DNA from: Rhodospirillaceae bacterium
GTDB taxonomy: Bacteria > Pseudomonadota > Alphaproteobacteria > Rhodospirillales > JABHCV01
NCBI GenBank assembly: GCA_018662005.1
Contig: JABJHA010000031.1
Location: forward strand, 1 to 34,732
Direction of reading: 5' to 3'
Length of the DNA: 34,732 nucleotides
Both the position numbers and the translations under genes were made by a program. Positions 8,278-18,572 of the stretch are shown in pieces. How positions within the stretch are numbered: position 1 is the first letter of the stretch; every line of letters starts with the position of its first letter. The notes beneath the pieces were generated by a model. It was given only the letters and a program-made list of their open reading frames with translations. It had not been told where the DNA came from and made no database searches.

Positions 8278-9366
8278 ATGCTTTATCATCTGTTATTCCC
8301 GCTGGCCGACCAGATCGCGTTGTTTAACGTCTTCCGCTATCTGACCTTCCGTACCGGTGGTGCTATGATAACGGCCCTGCTGGTCAGTTTCGTTGTCGGG
8401 CCTTATCTGATCGATGCCCTGCGTTCCAAGCAGAAGGGTGGTCAGCCCATTCGCGAGGATGGTCCGCCCGATCACCTCCTGACCAAGCAGGGAACCCCGA
8501 CCATGGGTGGATTCCTGATCCTACTTGCCCTCAGTATCGCAACTCTGCTGTGGGCGGATTTGAACAACGGTTATGTGTGGGTCGCCCTGGGCGTCACCAT
8601 GGCATACGGAGCAATTGGATTTCTTGACGATTATCTGAAGGTTTCAAAACGCGACAGCAAAGGCATATCGGGCCGCCTGAAATTACTACTGCAAGCGGTG
8701 GTCGCAGGTGCCGCAACAATGTGGATCACCCAGATGTTGCCAGCTGATCTGGCGACGACTCTGGCGGTGCCGTTCTTTAAAACGGCGCTTATTGATCTTG
8801 GCAACGGATTTCTGATCTTCGCCATCGTTGTCATGGTCGGGGCATCCAATGCGGTGAATTTAACCGATGGTCTGGATGGCTTGGCAATTGGCCCGGTGAT
8901 GATCGCGGCTGCCGTCTTCGCCCTTATCGCCTATCTGATTGGCCACGCGGTGTTTTCGTCATACCTGCAAATTCATCACGTGCCAGGGGCCGGTGAATTG
9001 GCGGTGTTCTGTGGGGCGCTCATCGGTGGTGGACTTGGCTTCCTGTGGTTCAACGCGCCGCCGGCAAAGGTTTTCATGGGCGATACGGGATCACTCGCCA
9101 TGGGTGGGGCGCTGGGGGTGATCAGCGTGATCACCAAACACGAACTGGTTCTGGCCATCGTTGGCGGACTGTTTGTTCTGGAAACGGTTTCGGTGATCGT
9201 TCAGGTCGCCTCGTACAAGCTGACCGGTAAACGCGTCTTCGCCATGGCCCCGTTGCACCATCACTTCGAGAAGAAGGGTTGGGCGGAAGCAACCATTGTC
9301 ATTCGTTTTTGGATCATCGCCATCATTCTGGCGCTGATCGGTCTTTCAACACTGAAACTCAGGTAA
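8278..9366 (+). CDS. mraY: Phospho-N-acetylmuramoyl-pentapeptide-transferase MraY
   Basis: Polytopic inner membrane enzyme that moves phospho-MurNAc-pentapeptide to undecaprenyl phosphate, making lipid I. 362 aa with about ten membrane segments. The catalytic aspartates are visible: D117-D118 in GFLDDYLKV and D269 in [28 protein letters not shown] and [12 protein letters not shown] are further family signatures. The start is preceded by GGGGGG in an 11-bp gap after murF. Confidence 0.97.
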   Translation: MLYHLLFPLADQIALFNVFRYLTFRTGGAMITALLVSFVVGPYLIDALRSKQKGGQPIREDGPPDHLLTKQGTPTMGGFLILLALSIATLLWADLNNGYVWVALGVTMAYGAIGFLDDYLKVSKRDSKGISGRLKLLLQAVVAGAATMWITQMLPADLATTLAVPFFKTALIDLGNGFLIFAIVVMVGASNAVNLTDGLDGLAIGPVMIAAAVFALIAYLIGHAVFSSYLQIHHVPGAGELAVFCGALIGGGLGFLWFNAPPAKVFMGDTGSLAMGGALGVISVITKHELVLAIVGGLFVLETVSVIVQVASYKLTGKRVFAMAPLHHHFEKKGWAEATIVIRFWIIAIILALIGLSTLKLR

Positions 9367-9379
9367 GGGGGATTTTGAA

Positions 9380-10774
9380 ATGATCAAACTTCCCTCTTAT
9401 AAGGGACAATCGGTTGCCGTCTTTGGCCTTGGCCGTTCGGGCAATTCCAGCGCACGCGCCCTGATGGAAAGTGGCGCGGAGGTTGTTGCCTGGGACGACA
9501 ATGAAATTTCTCGCCATCAGGCCACTGCCGCCGGTATCCCTGTTGCCGACCTCGCGACCAGCGACTGGAGCGGGTTCAGCGCCCTGATCCTTTCGCCGGG
9601 TATTCCCCTTGACCATCCCGAACCGCACCCGGTTGTTCGACTGGCCCGCGATAACGGGGTTGAAATTATCGGTGACATTGAACTTTTGGCCCGTTGTCAA
9701 AGCCGGGCCAGGAACATCGGCATTACCGGCACAAACGGCAAATCGACAACAACGGCGTTGATTGGCCATATCCTTTCCCGGGCTGCTGAAAGCCAGGTTC
9801 AGGTGGGGGGCAATCTGGGTGTGCCGGTGCTCGATCTGGAGCCTATAGGCGAGGACGGTTGCTATGTGCTGGAGATGTCTTCCTACCAGCTGGATCTCAC
9901 CCATTCACTTGAATACGACGTCGCCGTGCTACTTAACCTGAGCCCGGATCATCTGGATCGCCATGGCGACATGGCCGGATACATCGCCGCCAAGCAACGA
10001 ATTTTTGATCGTTATGAAAGCGCTGTTATCGGTGTCGACGACGAACATTGCCGCGCCGTTTTAGAAAAACTGAAAGCCGGTGGCAAAGCCAGGCTTATCG
10101 CTGTTTCCGGATGCAAAACTGTCCCCGGCGGTATTTATGTAAAGGACGGCATCCTTTATGACGACAGCGAAACAGGCCCGGCCGAGGCGATCATCTCGAT
10201 GGACAAGTTGCCAAGATTGCCGGGAGTCCATAACGCCCAGAACGCGGCGGCTGCCTATGCCACAGCCAGGCTGATGGGGTTGCAACGTCAATCCATCATT
10301 TCAGGTATGGGCTCGTTTCCGGGACTGGCCCATCGTCAGGAATTGCTCGCCGTTATTGATGGCGTCACTTATGTCAATGACAGCAAGGCGACCAATGGCG
10401 AGGCGGCGGCGCGCGCACTTGCCTGTTACGGCGACATTTTCTGGATTGCCGGGGGGCGGATCAAACAAGGCGGCATCGAAGCCACCAAGCCCTATCTGGA
10501 CCGGGTTCGTCACGCTTATCTTATTGGCGAGGCGGCAAATGATTTTGCGGGCACCCTTGAAACCCGGGTGCCGGTTACGGTTTCCGGCGAACTGTCAAAT
10601 GCACTGGGTGAAGCGCGGCAAAATGCGCTTGTCGAAACGGGCGTCGGTGCTGTTGTTCTGTTATCGCCTGCCTGCGCCTCGTTCGATCAGTTTGAAAATT
10701 TTGAATCCCGCGGCGAAGCCTTCCGCGATCTTGTCCATGCCCTTCCAGGTGAACGCAGGGAGGTTGGCACATGA
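9380..10774 (+). CDS. murD: UDP-MurNAc-L-alanine--D-glutamate ligase MurD
   Basis: Adds D-glutamate to UDP-MurNAc-L-Ala. The 464 aa contain an N-terminal Rossmann-like domain (VAVFGLGRSGNSSARALM), the ATP loop TGTNGKS at 116-122, EMSSYQLD and LNLSPDHLDRHG in the central domain, and YVNDSKATN before the C-terminal domain. AGGGGG lies upstream of the ATG in a 13-bp gap after mraY. Its stop overlaps the ftsW start in ATGA. The dcw position, between mraY and ftsW, is standard. Confidence 0.97.
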   Translation: MIKLPSYKGQSVAVFGLGRSGNSSARALMESGAEVVAWDDNEISRHQATAAGIPVADLATSDWSGFSALILSPGIPLDHPEPHPVVRLARDNGVEIIGDIELLARCQSRARNIGITGTNGKSTTTALIGHILSRAAESQVQVGGNLGVPVLDLEPIGEDGCYVLEMSSYQLDLTHSLEYDVAVLLNLSPDHLDRHGDMAGYIAAKQRIFDRYESAVIGVDDEHCRAVLEKLKAGGKARLIAVSGCKTVPGGIYVKDGILYDDSETGPAEAIISMDKLPRLPGVHNAQNAAAAYATARLMGLQRQSIISGMGSFPGLAHRQELLAVIDGVTYVNDSKATNGEAAARALACYGDIFWIAGGRIKQGGIEATKPYLDRVRHAYLIGEAANDFAGTLETRVPVTVSGELSNALGEARQNALVETGVGAVVLLSPACASFDQFENFESRGEAFRDLVHALPGERREVGT

Positions 10775-11943
10775 GCACCTTGGCGCGCACCGATAAAAGT
10801 CTGTTTGGCCGCTGGTGGTGGACCATTGACCGCTGGATGCTGGCGGCGATTATTGCCATCGCCGCCATTGGTGCCCTGTTGACGCTTGCCGCTTCACCCG
10901 CCGTGGCCGAACGGATCGGTTTCGACACCTATCATTTTGTTCGTCGTCAGTTCATCTTCCTGCCGGTGTCGATGGTGATCATGGTTATGGTTTCGCTGAT
11001 GACGCCAAGGGGTATCAGGCGCCTGGCCGTCGGCTGTGCGATTATTGCCCTTCTCGGCATGATTGCGACGTTACTTGTTGGCACTGAAATTAAGGGCGCA
11101 ACCCGCTGGATTCATATCGCCGGGTTCTCCGTGCAGCCGTCAGAATTTCTTAAACCGGCTTTTGCCGTTATCGCCGCCTGGCTTTTCGCCGAAAGCAATC
11201 TGAATGCGAACCTGCCGGGAAACAAGCTTGCAACCGGGCTGTTTATCGTCATCGCCATGCTTTTACTGATGCAGCCCGATGTTGGTATGACCGCCGTCGT
11301 CGCCGCTATTTGGGGTGTCGAATTCTTTCTTGCCGGGTTGCCGCTGGTGTTGGTGGTGATGATGGCAGTGTTATTCATGGGCGGCATCGTCGGGGCCTAT
11401 TTCACGTTCTCTCATGTTCAGGGGCGTATCGACCGCTTTCTTGATCCCGCCGCCGGTGAGGGTTATCAGGTGATGCGAGCGCTTGAAGCATTCCGCAATG
11501 GCGGCTTGTTTGGTCGCGGCCCCGGCGAGGGACGGGTCAAGGAAGTCCTGCCCGATGCTCACGCGGATTTCATTTTCGCCGTTGCCGGTGAAGAATTCGG
11601 CCTGATTGCCTGCCTGGTCCTGCTGGCCCTGTTCGCCTTTGTCGTGCTGCGCGGGTTTTCGCGGGTTCTGCGGGAAGACAATTTGTTTTGCCTGCTGGCG
11701 GTGGCCGGTCTTCTGGTCCAGTTCGGCTTGCAGGTGATCATTAATATTGCCTCCAACCTGAACATGATCCCGCCCAAGGGAATGACCCTGCCATTCGTTT
11801 CTTACGGCGGTTCATCGACACTGGCGCTGGCTATCGGCATGGGCATGATGTTGGCGTTGACCCGTGAGAGACCGGGGATGGGGGCTTCGCGCGAGGCCCG
11901 CACGTTTGGCAGACTGGCTGCTGCCGGTGGAGGTGGGCGATGA
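10771..11943 (+). CDS. ftsW: Peptidoglycan glycosyltransferase FtsW (SEDS family)
   Basis: Membrane glycan polymerase of the septum, partner of FtsI. The 390 aa carry about ten membrane segments after a short cytoplasmic tail. Signatures: GATRWIHIAGFSVQPSEFLK, the AHADFIFAVAGEEFG loop with D266 matching the essential aspartate of E. coli FtsW (D297), and FVSYGGSSTLALAIGMGMML near the end. FtsW rather than RodA from its place between murD and murG. Both ends overlap neighbours by 4 bp. Confidence 0.96.
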   Translation: MSTLARTDKSLFGRWWWTIDRWMLAAIIAIAAIGALLTLAASPAVAERIGFDTYHFVRRQFIFLPVSMVIMVMVSLMTPRGIRRLAVGCAIIALLGMIATLLVGTEIKGATRWIHIAGFSVQPSEFLKPAFAVIAAWLFAESNLNANLPGNKLATGLFIVIAMLLLMQPDVGMTAVVAAIWGVEFFLAGLPLVLVVMMAVLFMGGIVGAYFTFSHVQGRIDRFLDPAAGEGYQVMRALEAFRNGGLFGRGPGEGRVKEVLPDAHADFIFAVAGEEFGLIACLVLLALFAFVVLRGFSRVLREDNLFCLLAVAGLLVQFGLQVIINIASNLNMIPPKGMTLPFVSYGGSSTLALAIGMGMMLALTRERPGMGASREARTFGRLAAAGGGGR

Positions 11944-13079
11944 TGTCTCCTTCAGAAAAACTGGTCGTCCTGGCCGCAGGTGGTACCGGCGGTCATGTCT
12001 TCCCGGCCGAAGCCCTGGCCACTGAAATGACCGGACGCGGCTTTAAATTAAGCCTGATTACCGACCGTCGTGGCGATGCATACGGTGGCGCGTTGGGTAG
12101 CATTGAAACGCACCGGGTTCGGGCCGGCGGCATTGCCGGCAAGAGCATTAGCGCGCTTCTGCGCAGTGGTCCGGAACTTGCCTTCGGCACCTTGCAGGCA
12201 CGGTTCCTGTTGAAAAAAATGCGACCTCGGGCGGTTGTCGGCTTTGGTGGCTATGCGTCTGTTCCAACCATGCTTGCGGCAACCTTCGGTGGTTGCAAAA
12301 CGGTTATTCATGAACAAAACGCGGTTCTTGGCCGCGCTAATAGGCTGCTTGCCAGCAGGGTCAAACGGATCGCCACGTCCTTCGAGGGCACCCGTTCTGT
12401 TCCCGACAGCGCGATGGCCAAGGTTATTCAGACGGGAATGCCTGTCAGACAGACGCTGACAGCGGTGCGCGGAACTGCTTATCCGGAATTAAACGACAGC
12501 AGCGAAATTAACATTTTGGTTCTTGGTGGCTCCCAGGGCGCAAATATTCTTAGTGAAGTTATTCCCGAAGCCATTGGCCGTCTTGATGCCGATTTGCGGG
12601 CTCGCCTGAGTATCACCCAGCAATGTCGCCCCGAAGACCTGGAAGCCGCCCGCGCCAACTACCGGCAACTGTCCATCAAGGCTGAACTGGAAAGTTTCTT
12701 TGATGATATTCCCGAACGTCTGGCCGCAACGCATTTGCTGATCAGCCGGGCTGGCGCATCAAGCGTGGCAGAGGCAATGACAGTGGGCAGGCCGGCTATT
12801 CTGGTTCCCTATCCGCACGCTGTTGATGATCACCAGACCTTTAATGCCCACGCCCTGGATGATGCGGGCGGGGGTTGGTTAATGGCGCAGGAAACATTCA
12901 CACCTGAAGCGCTGGCTGAACGACTTTCTTCACTGCTTCATACACCGAGGGTGCTGACCAGGGCCGCGGCGTGTGCGCGCACCGCCGGGCGTCCCGACGC
13001 GGTTGTCAGATTGGCCGACACAATTTGCGAATTGATCGAGACTAATGGTCAAAGCAACGATGGCAGGAGGGCCGCATGA
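11940..13079 (+). CDS. murG: UDP-GlcNAc--lipid I GlcNAc transferase MurG
   Basis: Peripheral membrane GT-B glycosyltransferase that converts lipid I to lipid II. The 379 aa start with the glycine-rich GGTGGH at 14-19, followed by [30 protein letters not shown] and the UDP-GlcNAc binding segment [12 protein letters not shown] ... [14 protein letters not shown]. Two tandem ATGs (11940, 11943) are both possible; the first overlaps the ftsW stop in ATGA like its neighbours. The stop overlaps murC. Confidence 0.97.
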   Translation: MMSPSEKLVVLAAGGTGGHVFPAEALATEMTGRGFKLSLITDRRGDAYGGALGSIETHRVRAGGIAGKSISALLRSGPELAFGTLQARFLLKKMRPRAVVGFGGYASVPTMLAATFGGCKTVIHEQNAVLGRANRLLASRVKRIATSFEGTRSVPDSAMAKVIQTGMPVRQTLTAVRGTAYPELNDSSEINILVLGGSQGANILSEVIPEAIGRLDADLRARLSITQQCRPEDLEAARANYRQLSIKAELESFFDDIPERLAATHLLISRAGASSVAEAMTVGRPAILVPYPHAVDDHQTFNAHALDDAGGGWLMAQETFTPEALAERLSSLLHTPRVLTRAAACARTAGRPDAVVRLADTICELIETNGQSNDGRRAA

Positions 13080-14506
13080 GAGCACTCTCCCTTTCCATTG
13101 GCACCATTCATTTTGTCGGCATCGGTGGCATCGGCATGAGCGGTATTGCCGAAGTGCTGCATAATCTTGGTTATTCGGTGCAGGGTAGCGACATGTCCGA
13201 CAACGCCAATGTCAAACGGCTCATGGACATGGGGGTTCCTGTCAAGATCGGCCATAACGAGGGCAACGTGGGGCAGGCCCAGGTTGTCGTCATTTCCTCT
13301 GCCGTCAAGGACGATAACCCGGAAGTGATGATCGCCAGGAATAAACTGATCCCGGTTGTCCGCCGTGCTGAAATGCTTGGCGAACTGATGCGCCTGAAAT
13401 GGTCGATTGCGGTTGGTGGCACCCATGGCAAGACGACAACCACGTCGTTGATCGCGGCCATGCTGGAAGCCGCTGATATGGACCCGACGGTGATTAACGG
13501 CGGCATCATTAACGCCTGGGGCTCGAACGCCAAATTGGGCGGTGGCGACTGGATGGTCGCCGAAGCCGATGAATCTGACGGCACCTTCCTTAAACTTCCC
13601 GCGACCATCGCTGTGGTCACCAATATCGATCCCGAACACCTGGATCATTACGGTGATTTTGATGCCTTGCGCGATGCCTTCGACGCCTTCGTCCAGAACA
13701 TTCCGTTTTATGGTTTCGCCGCCCTGTGCATCGATCATGTTGAAGTTCAGGCGATGATCCCCAGGGTCTCGGACCGCAAGGTGGTGACCTATGGCTTTAG
13801 TCCGCAGGCCGATGTTCGGGCAATTAATGTCAAGCGCCGTAAAGAAGGCGTGACCATGGATGTGGTGATTAATGACCGCAAGGCGGCAATGGCCAAAACC
13901 ATTGAGGCAATTGAGCTGCCGATGTTTGGCGATCACAACATCCAGAATGCTCTGGCGGCTATTGCCATTGCCAGCGAGATGGGTATCGAAGAGGCGGTTT
14001 TGCAAAAAGCCCTGGCCAATTTTGAAGGTGTTAAACGGCGCTTCACCCGGACCGGGGAAATTGACGGCATCACCGTGATTGATGATTACGGACATCATCC
14101 GGTTGAAATTACGGCGGTTCTGGCGGCGGCGCGTGAAGCCACGGAAGGACAGGTCATCGCCATCGTCCAGCCACACCGGTATAGCCGCCTGCGCGATTTG
14201 TTTGAAGATTTTTGTACCTGTTTTAACGACGCAGACGCCGTTTTGGTAACGGATGTCTATGCGGCTGGCGAGCAACCGATTGAAGGGGTCGACCGTGACG
14301 CCCTGGTCAAGGGATTGCGCGAACGTGGCCATCGTACGGTGATGCCACTGCTTGATCCGGAAGGGCTTGCTGGAATCATCAATGATTTGGCCCAGCCGGG
14401 CGATTTGGTTGTCTGCCTTGGGGCCGGAAATATTACCCAGTGGGCCAATGCGCTGCCTGAAAATCTGCGGATGCTCCGTTACGGCGAGAAGGAGGCGGGG
14501 GAATGA
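13076..14506 (+). CDS. murC: UDP-N-acetylmuramate--L-alanine ligase MurC
   Basis: Adds the first amino acid, L-Ala, to UDP-MurNAc. The 476 aa show [17 protein letters not shown] at the N-terminus (Rossmann-type nucleotide binding), the ATP loop GTHGKT at 115-120, [23 protein letters not shown], and [14 protein letters not shown] in the C-terminal domain. A good Shine-Dalgarno (AGGAGGG) lies inside murG. The start and stop both overlap neighbours by 4 bp. A long open frame on the opposite strand (13049-14332) is a codon-bias shadow. Confidence 0.97.
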   Translation: MRALSLSIGTIHFVGIGGIGMSGIAEVLHNLGYSVQGSDMSDNANVKRLMDMGVPVKIGHNEGNVGQAQVVVISSAVKDDNPEVMIARNKLIPVVRRAEMLGELMRLKWSIAVGGTHGKTTTTSLIAAMLEAADMDPTVINGGIINAWGSNAKLGGGDWMVAEADESDGTFLKLPATIAVVTNIDPEHLDHYGDFDALRDAFDAFVQNIPFYGFAALCIDHVEVQAMIPRVSDRKVVTYGFSPQADVRAINVKRRKEGVTMDVVINDRKAAMAKTIEAIELPMFGDHNIQNALAAIAIASEMGIEEAVLQKALANFEGVKRRFTRTGEIDGITVIDDYGHHPVEITAVLAAAREATEGQVIAIVQPHRYSRLRDLFEDFCTCFNDADAVLVTDVYAAGEQPIEGVDRDALVKGLRERGHRTVMPLLDPEGLAGIINDLAQPGDLVVCLGAGNITQWANALPENLRMLRYGEKEAGE

Positions 14507-15435
14507 TGGCGGCTGAAATCACTAAACCCGGCCTGATCGAGCGGCTGCCAACAGTGCGCGGACGCTACAACGCTGATGTGCCATTGGACAAGATTACCTG
14601 GTTCAGGGTCGGCGGTCCGGCGGAAGTCATGTTCCGCCCAACCGATGTTGAAGACCTGATGCTGTTTCTTTCCATCGTACCGCCGGATATCGACATCACG
14701 GTTATTGGAGTCGGTTCCAATCTGCTGGTCCGTGATGGTGGTGTGCCCGGTGTGGTCATTCGTCTGGGCCGGGAATTCGCCGGGGTCAAGGCGGTCGGCG
14801 ATACCCTTGAAGTCGGGGCCGGGGCGCTGGATGGCAATGTCGCGCTGGCGGCGCGGGACGCCGGTATTGCCGGCATGGAATTTCTTAGCGGCATACCCGG
14901 CACCATCGGTGGCGGTCTGCGCATGAACGGCGGTGCTTACGGTTCGGAATTCAAGGATATTCTGGTTAGCGCCCGCGCCATCGATAACCACGGGGCTCTT
15001 CACCAACTAAGCCCCGAAGACATGGGTTTCACCTATCGCTCAACCAGTGTTTCCGAAGACTGGTTGTTTATTGACGCGGCCTTTAAGGGGCGCCCGGAGC
15101 CGGTTGCCGACATCACCCGCCGGATGGCTGAAATCAAAGCCTCGCGTGAGCAAAACCAGCCGGTGCGTTCGCAAACCGGTGGCTCGACATTCGCCAATCC
15201 GCCGGGGGCAAAAGCCTGGGAACTGATTGATCAGGCAGGCTGTCGGGGGCTGACACGCGGTGGAGCCATGGTATCGGAGAAGCATTGTAATTTCCTGATC
15301 AATACGGGTGAGGCCACGGCTGCCGATCTGGAAGGCCTTGGCGAGGAAGTGCGCAGGCGTGTGTTCGAGCAAAGTGGGCTCACCCTGGAATGGGAAATCC
15401 GGCGTATCGGTGTGTTTGAGGAGCACGGAGCATGA
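14503..15435 (+). CDS. murB: UDP-N-acetylenolpyruvoylglucosamine reductase MurB
   Basis: FAD enzyme that reduces UDP-GlcNAc-enolpyruvate to UDP-MurNAc with NADPH. The 310 aa include the FAD-binding [12 protein letters not shown] (from residue 69), [26 protein letters not shown], and GGSTFANP with the proton-donor serine at S228. The length and absence of the extra loop of E. coli MurB indicate the shorter, type II-like form. Its place between murC and ddl is typical of alphaproteobacteria. 4-bp overlaps on both sides. Confidence 0.96.
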   Translation: MMAAEITKPGLIERLPTVRGRYNADVPLDKITWFRVGGPAEVMFRPTDVEDLMLFLSIVPPDIDITVIGVGSNLLVRDGGVPGVVIRLGREFAGVKAVGDTLEVGAGALDGNVALAARDAGIAGMEFLSGIPGTIGGGLRMNGGAYGSEFKDILVSARAIDNHGALHQLSPEDMGFTYRSTSVSEDWLFIDAAFKGRPEPVADITRRMAEIKASREQNQPVRSQTGGSTFANPPGAKAWELIDQAGCRGLTRGGAMVSEKHCNFLINTGEATAADLEGLGEEVRRRVFEQSGLTLEWEIRRIGVFEEHGA

Positions 15436-16337
15436 GTAAAAACGTCGCCATCCTGATGGGCGGTTGGTCGGCCGAGCGGGAAGTCTCGCTGGTCACCGGG
15501 GCCGCCGTCTCCAACAGTCTCAAGAAGGCCGGTTTCCAGGTCACATCTATCGATGTGCAACGTGATATGGGTTCCTTGCTGACGCGCCTGTACCCGAAAC
15601 CGGACGCCGTTTTTAACGCCTTGCATGGACGCTTTGGCGAAGATGGCTGCGTGCAGGGCCTGCTCGACATTTTAAACATTCCCTACACCCATTCGGGTTT
15701 GTTGGCGTCGTCCCTGGCGATGGACAAACCGATGTCAAAAATGCTTTTCGCCAACGTCGGTATCAAGGTTGCCGAACATCAAATCGTCAGCCGTGCGGAT
15801 GTTCTCTCCGGCGACGTGATGGCCAGACCCTATGTCATCAAACCGACCAATGAAGGGTCAAGCGTCGGCGTTCATATTATCCAGGAAGGCGAAAACGAAC
15901 TGCCCTTTGAACACGACAGCTGGCCTTACGGTGAAGAAGTGATGGTCGAGGCTTTCATTGGCGGACAGGAACTGTCGGTCACTGTGATGGGCGTGCGGTC
16001 ACTGGCGGTTACCGAAATCACCACCAACCACGGTTTTTACGATTACTCGGCGAAATACGAGGACGGCGGCTCGTTGCACGTGCTGCCGGCAAACGTTGAC
16101 AAGAAAATCTATGACGAGGCCATGGAGCTGGCGCTGCTGGCCCACCAAACGCTCGGATGTCGGGGCGTTTCAAGGGCTGATTTCCGTTTCGACGGTGACA
16201 GTCTGTACATGCTTGAAATCAACACCCAACCCGGCATGACGCCGACGTCGCTGGCCCCTGAACAGGCGGCTCATGTCGGTATCTCGTTTGAAGAACTGGT
16301 CACCTGGATGGTTGAAAATGCGGAGTGCGACCCATGA
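15432..16337 (+). CDS. ddl: D-alanine--D-alanine ligase
   Basis: ATP-grasp enzyme that makes D-Ala-D-Ala, the MurF substrate. The 301 aa match DdlB-type enzymes. Visible: MGGWSAEREVSLVTG at the N-terminus (substrate site), ALHGRFGEDGCVQGLLD, PYVIKPTNEGSSVGV in the ATP-grasp domain, and MLEINTQPGMTPTS with metal-binding residues near the end. The first D-Ala position points to D-Ala-D-Ala rather than D-Ala-D-Lac chemistry, but I cannot prove this from sequence alone. The ATG overlaps the murB stop. Confidence 0.97.
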   Translation: MSKNVAILMGGWSAEREVSLVTGAAVSNSLKKAGFQVTSIDVQRDMGSLLTRLYPKPDAVFNALHGRFGEDGCVQGLLDILNIPYTHSGLLASSLAMDKPMSKMLFANVGIKVAEHQIVSRADVLSGDVMARPYVIKPTNEGSSVGVHIIQEGENELPFEHDSWPYGEEVMVEAFIGGQELSVTVMGVRSLAVTEITTNHGFYDYSAKYEDGGSLHVLPANVDKKIYDEAMELALLAHQTLGCRGVSRADFRFDGDSLYMLEINTQPGMTPTSLAPEQAAHVGISFEELVTWMVENAECDP

Positions 16338-17197
16338 GTATATTGAACTGGTTTACAGGAAACGAAGACTCATCACCCAAGCGTGGACAGCCGCGCCGCC
16401 GGGTCGTGCCGGTTTGGCGCAGGCGCGGCGCCCTGATCGCCCTGGTTGCGATTTTGCTGGCTACGGCGGCGGGTGGCGGCATGTGGACGTGGAACAACGG
16501 GGTTATTGGCCGGGCTGCTGATCAGGCCAAATGGAACCTGATCGCTTTGTCCGGAAAACTCGGCTTCACGGTCGAAGATGTTCTTGTTGTTGGCCGTTCC
16601 CAGACAACCCGCGAGGAATTGATGAAGGCCGTCAGGCTGGCCCGCGGCGCACCCATTCTGGCTTACGACCTTGAGGAAGCACGCCGTCGTATCGAGGTCT
16701 TGCCCTGGATCGGCAGCGCCTCTGTCGAACGGATGCTGCCTGACACGATTTTGCTGAGTGTTGTTGAACGCCAGCCATTGGCGTTGTGGCAAAGTCAGGG
16801 TCGCTTCAGTCTTATCGATCACATGGGAAAAGTTATTTTAAATCAAAGCATTGAACGTTTCTCCGATCTGCTGGTCGTGGTCGGCGAAGACGCGCCAAAG
16901 AACGCTGCCGCCCTGCTCGATGTTCTGCAAACCCAGCCGCAGTTGATGGATTTGGCAAAATCCGCCGTCAGGGTCGGGGAAAGGCGCTGGAATGTACGCT
17001 TACGTGGCGACATTGATGTCCGCCTGCCAGCCGAACATGCTGCCGCCGCCTGGTCGCGGTTGGCCGAGTATGAAAGTCGTCACGGAATCCTAAGTCGCGA
17101 CGTCAAGGTGCTCGACCTGAGACTTCCTGACAGGCTGATCGTCAGAAAAACCCCGAATGGCCCGGAAATAAAAATCCCGCCGGAAAGGGAGACCTGA
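16334..17197 (+). CDS. ftsQ: Cell division protein FtsQ
   Basis: Bitopic divisome scaffold linking early and late division proteins. A basic cytoplasmic tail (RRRVVPVWRRR) is followed by one membrane segment (about residues 31-52), a POTRA domain beginning with FTVEDVLVVGR and containing LPWIGSASVERMLPDTILLSVVERQPLALW, then the FtsQ/DivIB C-terminal domain. I chose ATG 16334 because it overlaps the ddl stop in ATGA, the rule in this operon; an in-frame GTG nine bases upstream (16325) would add only three residues. Length 287 aa. Three bases separate it from ftsA. Confidence 0.94.
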   Translation: MSILNWFTGNEDSSPKRGQPRRRVVPVWRRRGALIALVAILLATAAGGGMWTWNNGVIGRAADQAKWNLIALSGKLGFTVEDVLVVGRSQTTREELMKAVRLARGAPILAYDLEEARRRIEVLPWIGSASVERMLPDTILLSVVERQPLALWQSQGRFSLIDHMGKVILNQSIERFSDLLVVVGEDAPKNAAALLDVLQTQPQLMDLAKSAVRVGERRWNVRLRGDIDVRLPAEHAAAAWSRLAEYESRHGILSRDVKVLDLRLPDRLIVRKTPNGPEIKIPPERET

Positions 17198-17200
17198 GCA

Positions 17201-18490
17201 ATGTCTGACAAAGAGTCGAAACAGATTATGGGTGGTGTTGACCAGAACAAGGTTCGTTCGGGCCTTGTCGCTGCCCTTGATCTGGGAACGACAAAAGCCT
17301 GTTGCCTTATCGCCAAACCAGCCGGTGAAGGTGGGTTTGAAGTCGTCGGTATTGGCCATCAGGTTTCCCACGGTTTGCGTTCGGGGGCCATTATCGACAT
17401 GGAACGTACCGAAGCGACGATCCGCTCAACTGTCGAGGCAGCTGAACAAATGACGGGCGAGAACATTCGCCATGTCATCGTCAATGTTTCGTGTGGCGCT
17501 CCCCAGTCCAGGCTGATCGCGTACGAAGTTTCCATTGCCGGCCATGAAATCGGCGATAACGACCTCAGGCGTCTGTTGGATCCCGCAGGCTTACCAGAAG
17601 CAGAGAAGAATGAGCGTGAACTGATCCACTTAATTCCGGTTGGATACAGCGTCGATGGCAACAAAGGTGTGCGTGACCCGCGCGGTCTTCACGGTGAGCG
17701 TCTTGGTGTCAATATGCACATTATTAGCGCCGCAACCGGGCCGCTTCGCAATCTTGAGCAAGCCGTTGCACGTTGTCATCTGGACATCTGCGGCAAGGTG
17801 GTAACGCCTTATGCATCGGCGCTTTCCTGCATTGCCGAAGATGAAACCAATCTGGGCGTTACCTGTATTGACATGGGCGGTGGATCAACCTCGATATCGG
17901 TGTTCTTCGACGGCGAACTGGTTCACATCGACTCCATTCCCGTTGGCGGACTTCATGTCACCAACGATATCGCGCGCGGGCTTTCGACACCTCTGGTCCA
18001 CGCCGAACGCATGAAAACCCTTTACGGCAGCGCTATTCCAACACCTTCGGACGATCATGAAATCATCAAGGTTCCGCTGATCGGTGAAGAGGAAAGTGGT
18101 GAGACCAATCAGGTTCCGCGTTCGGTCCTGATCGGCATCATTCGCCCGCGTATTGAAGAAACCTTTGAGATGATCCGTGGTCGCCTGGTTGATGCCGGTT
18201 TTGACAAGGTCGCAGGACGCCGCATCGTCCTTACCGGCGGCGCATCGCAACTTCCCGGTGTTCGCGAGATGGCCGCATCGATTCTCGATAAACAGGTTCG
18301 TCATGGCAGACCAAGGCCCATTCAGGGACTCGCTGAATCCGTTTCCGGGCCAGCGTTCGCAACATCTGCGGGGCTGTTGCACTTCGCATTTAACAACCCG
18401 GCCGAAGAAGCAAAAAGCGCTTATCGGCCAGTCAATGAGCCGAGCGGCCGATTTGCTCGTCTCGGCCAATGGTTAAGGGAGAATTTTTAA
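17201..18490 (+). CDS. ftsA: Cell division protein FtsA
   Basis: Actin-like ATPase that tethers FtsZ filaments to the membrane. The 429 aa show the phosphate-1 motif ALDLGTTKACCLI, the SHS2-like 1C domain after it, and the phosphate-2 motif IDMGGGSTSISVF, then VLTGGASQLPGV (adenosine motif). The C-terminus ends with FARLGQWLRENF, an amphipathic helix typical of the FtsA membrane-targeting tail. Located as expected between ftsQ and ftsZ. Confidence 0.97.
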   Translation: MSDKESKQIMGGVDQNKVRSGLVAALDLGTTKACCLIAKPAGEGGFEVVGIGHQVSHGLRSGAIIDMERTEATIRSTVEAAEQMTGENIRHVIVNVSCGAPQSRLIAYEVSIAGHEIGDNDLRRLLDPAGLPEAEKNERELIHLIPVGYSVDGNKGVRDPRGLHGERLGVNMHIISAATGPLRNLEQAVARCHLDICGKVVTPYASALSCIAEDETNLGVTCIDMGGGSTSISVFFDGELVHIDSIPVGGLHVTNDIARGLSTPLVHAERMKTLYGSAIPTPSDDHEIIKVPLIGEEESGETNQVPRSVLIGIIRPRIEETFEMIRGRLVDAGFDKVAGRRIVLTGGASQLPGVREMAASILDKQVRHGRPRPIQGLAESVSGPAFATSAGLLHFAFNNPAEEAKSAYRPVNEPSGRFARLGQWLRENF

Positions 18491-18572
18491 TGACTTTAAA
18501 AAATCAAAAAACGGCCAATTACAGGACTTTCATAAATCACTCATTTGCTTTTAACCAAAATCGGAGGATGAC

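Noticed and set aside
13049-14332. 427-codon open frame on the minus strand opposite murC
   Set aside because: Its composition reflects the codon bias of murC, it lacks recognisable domains, and murC is unambiguous.
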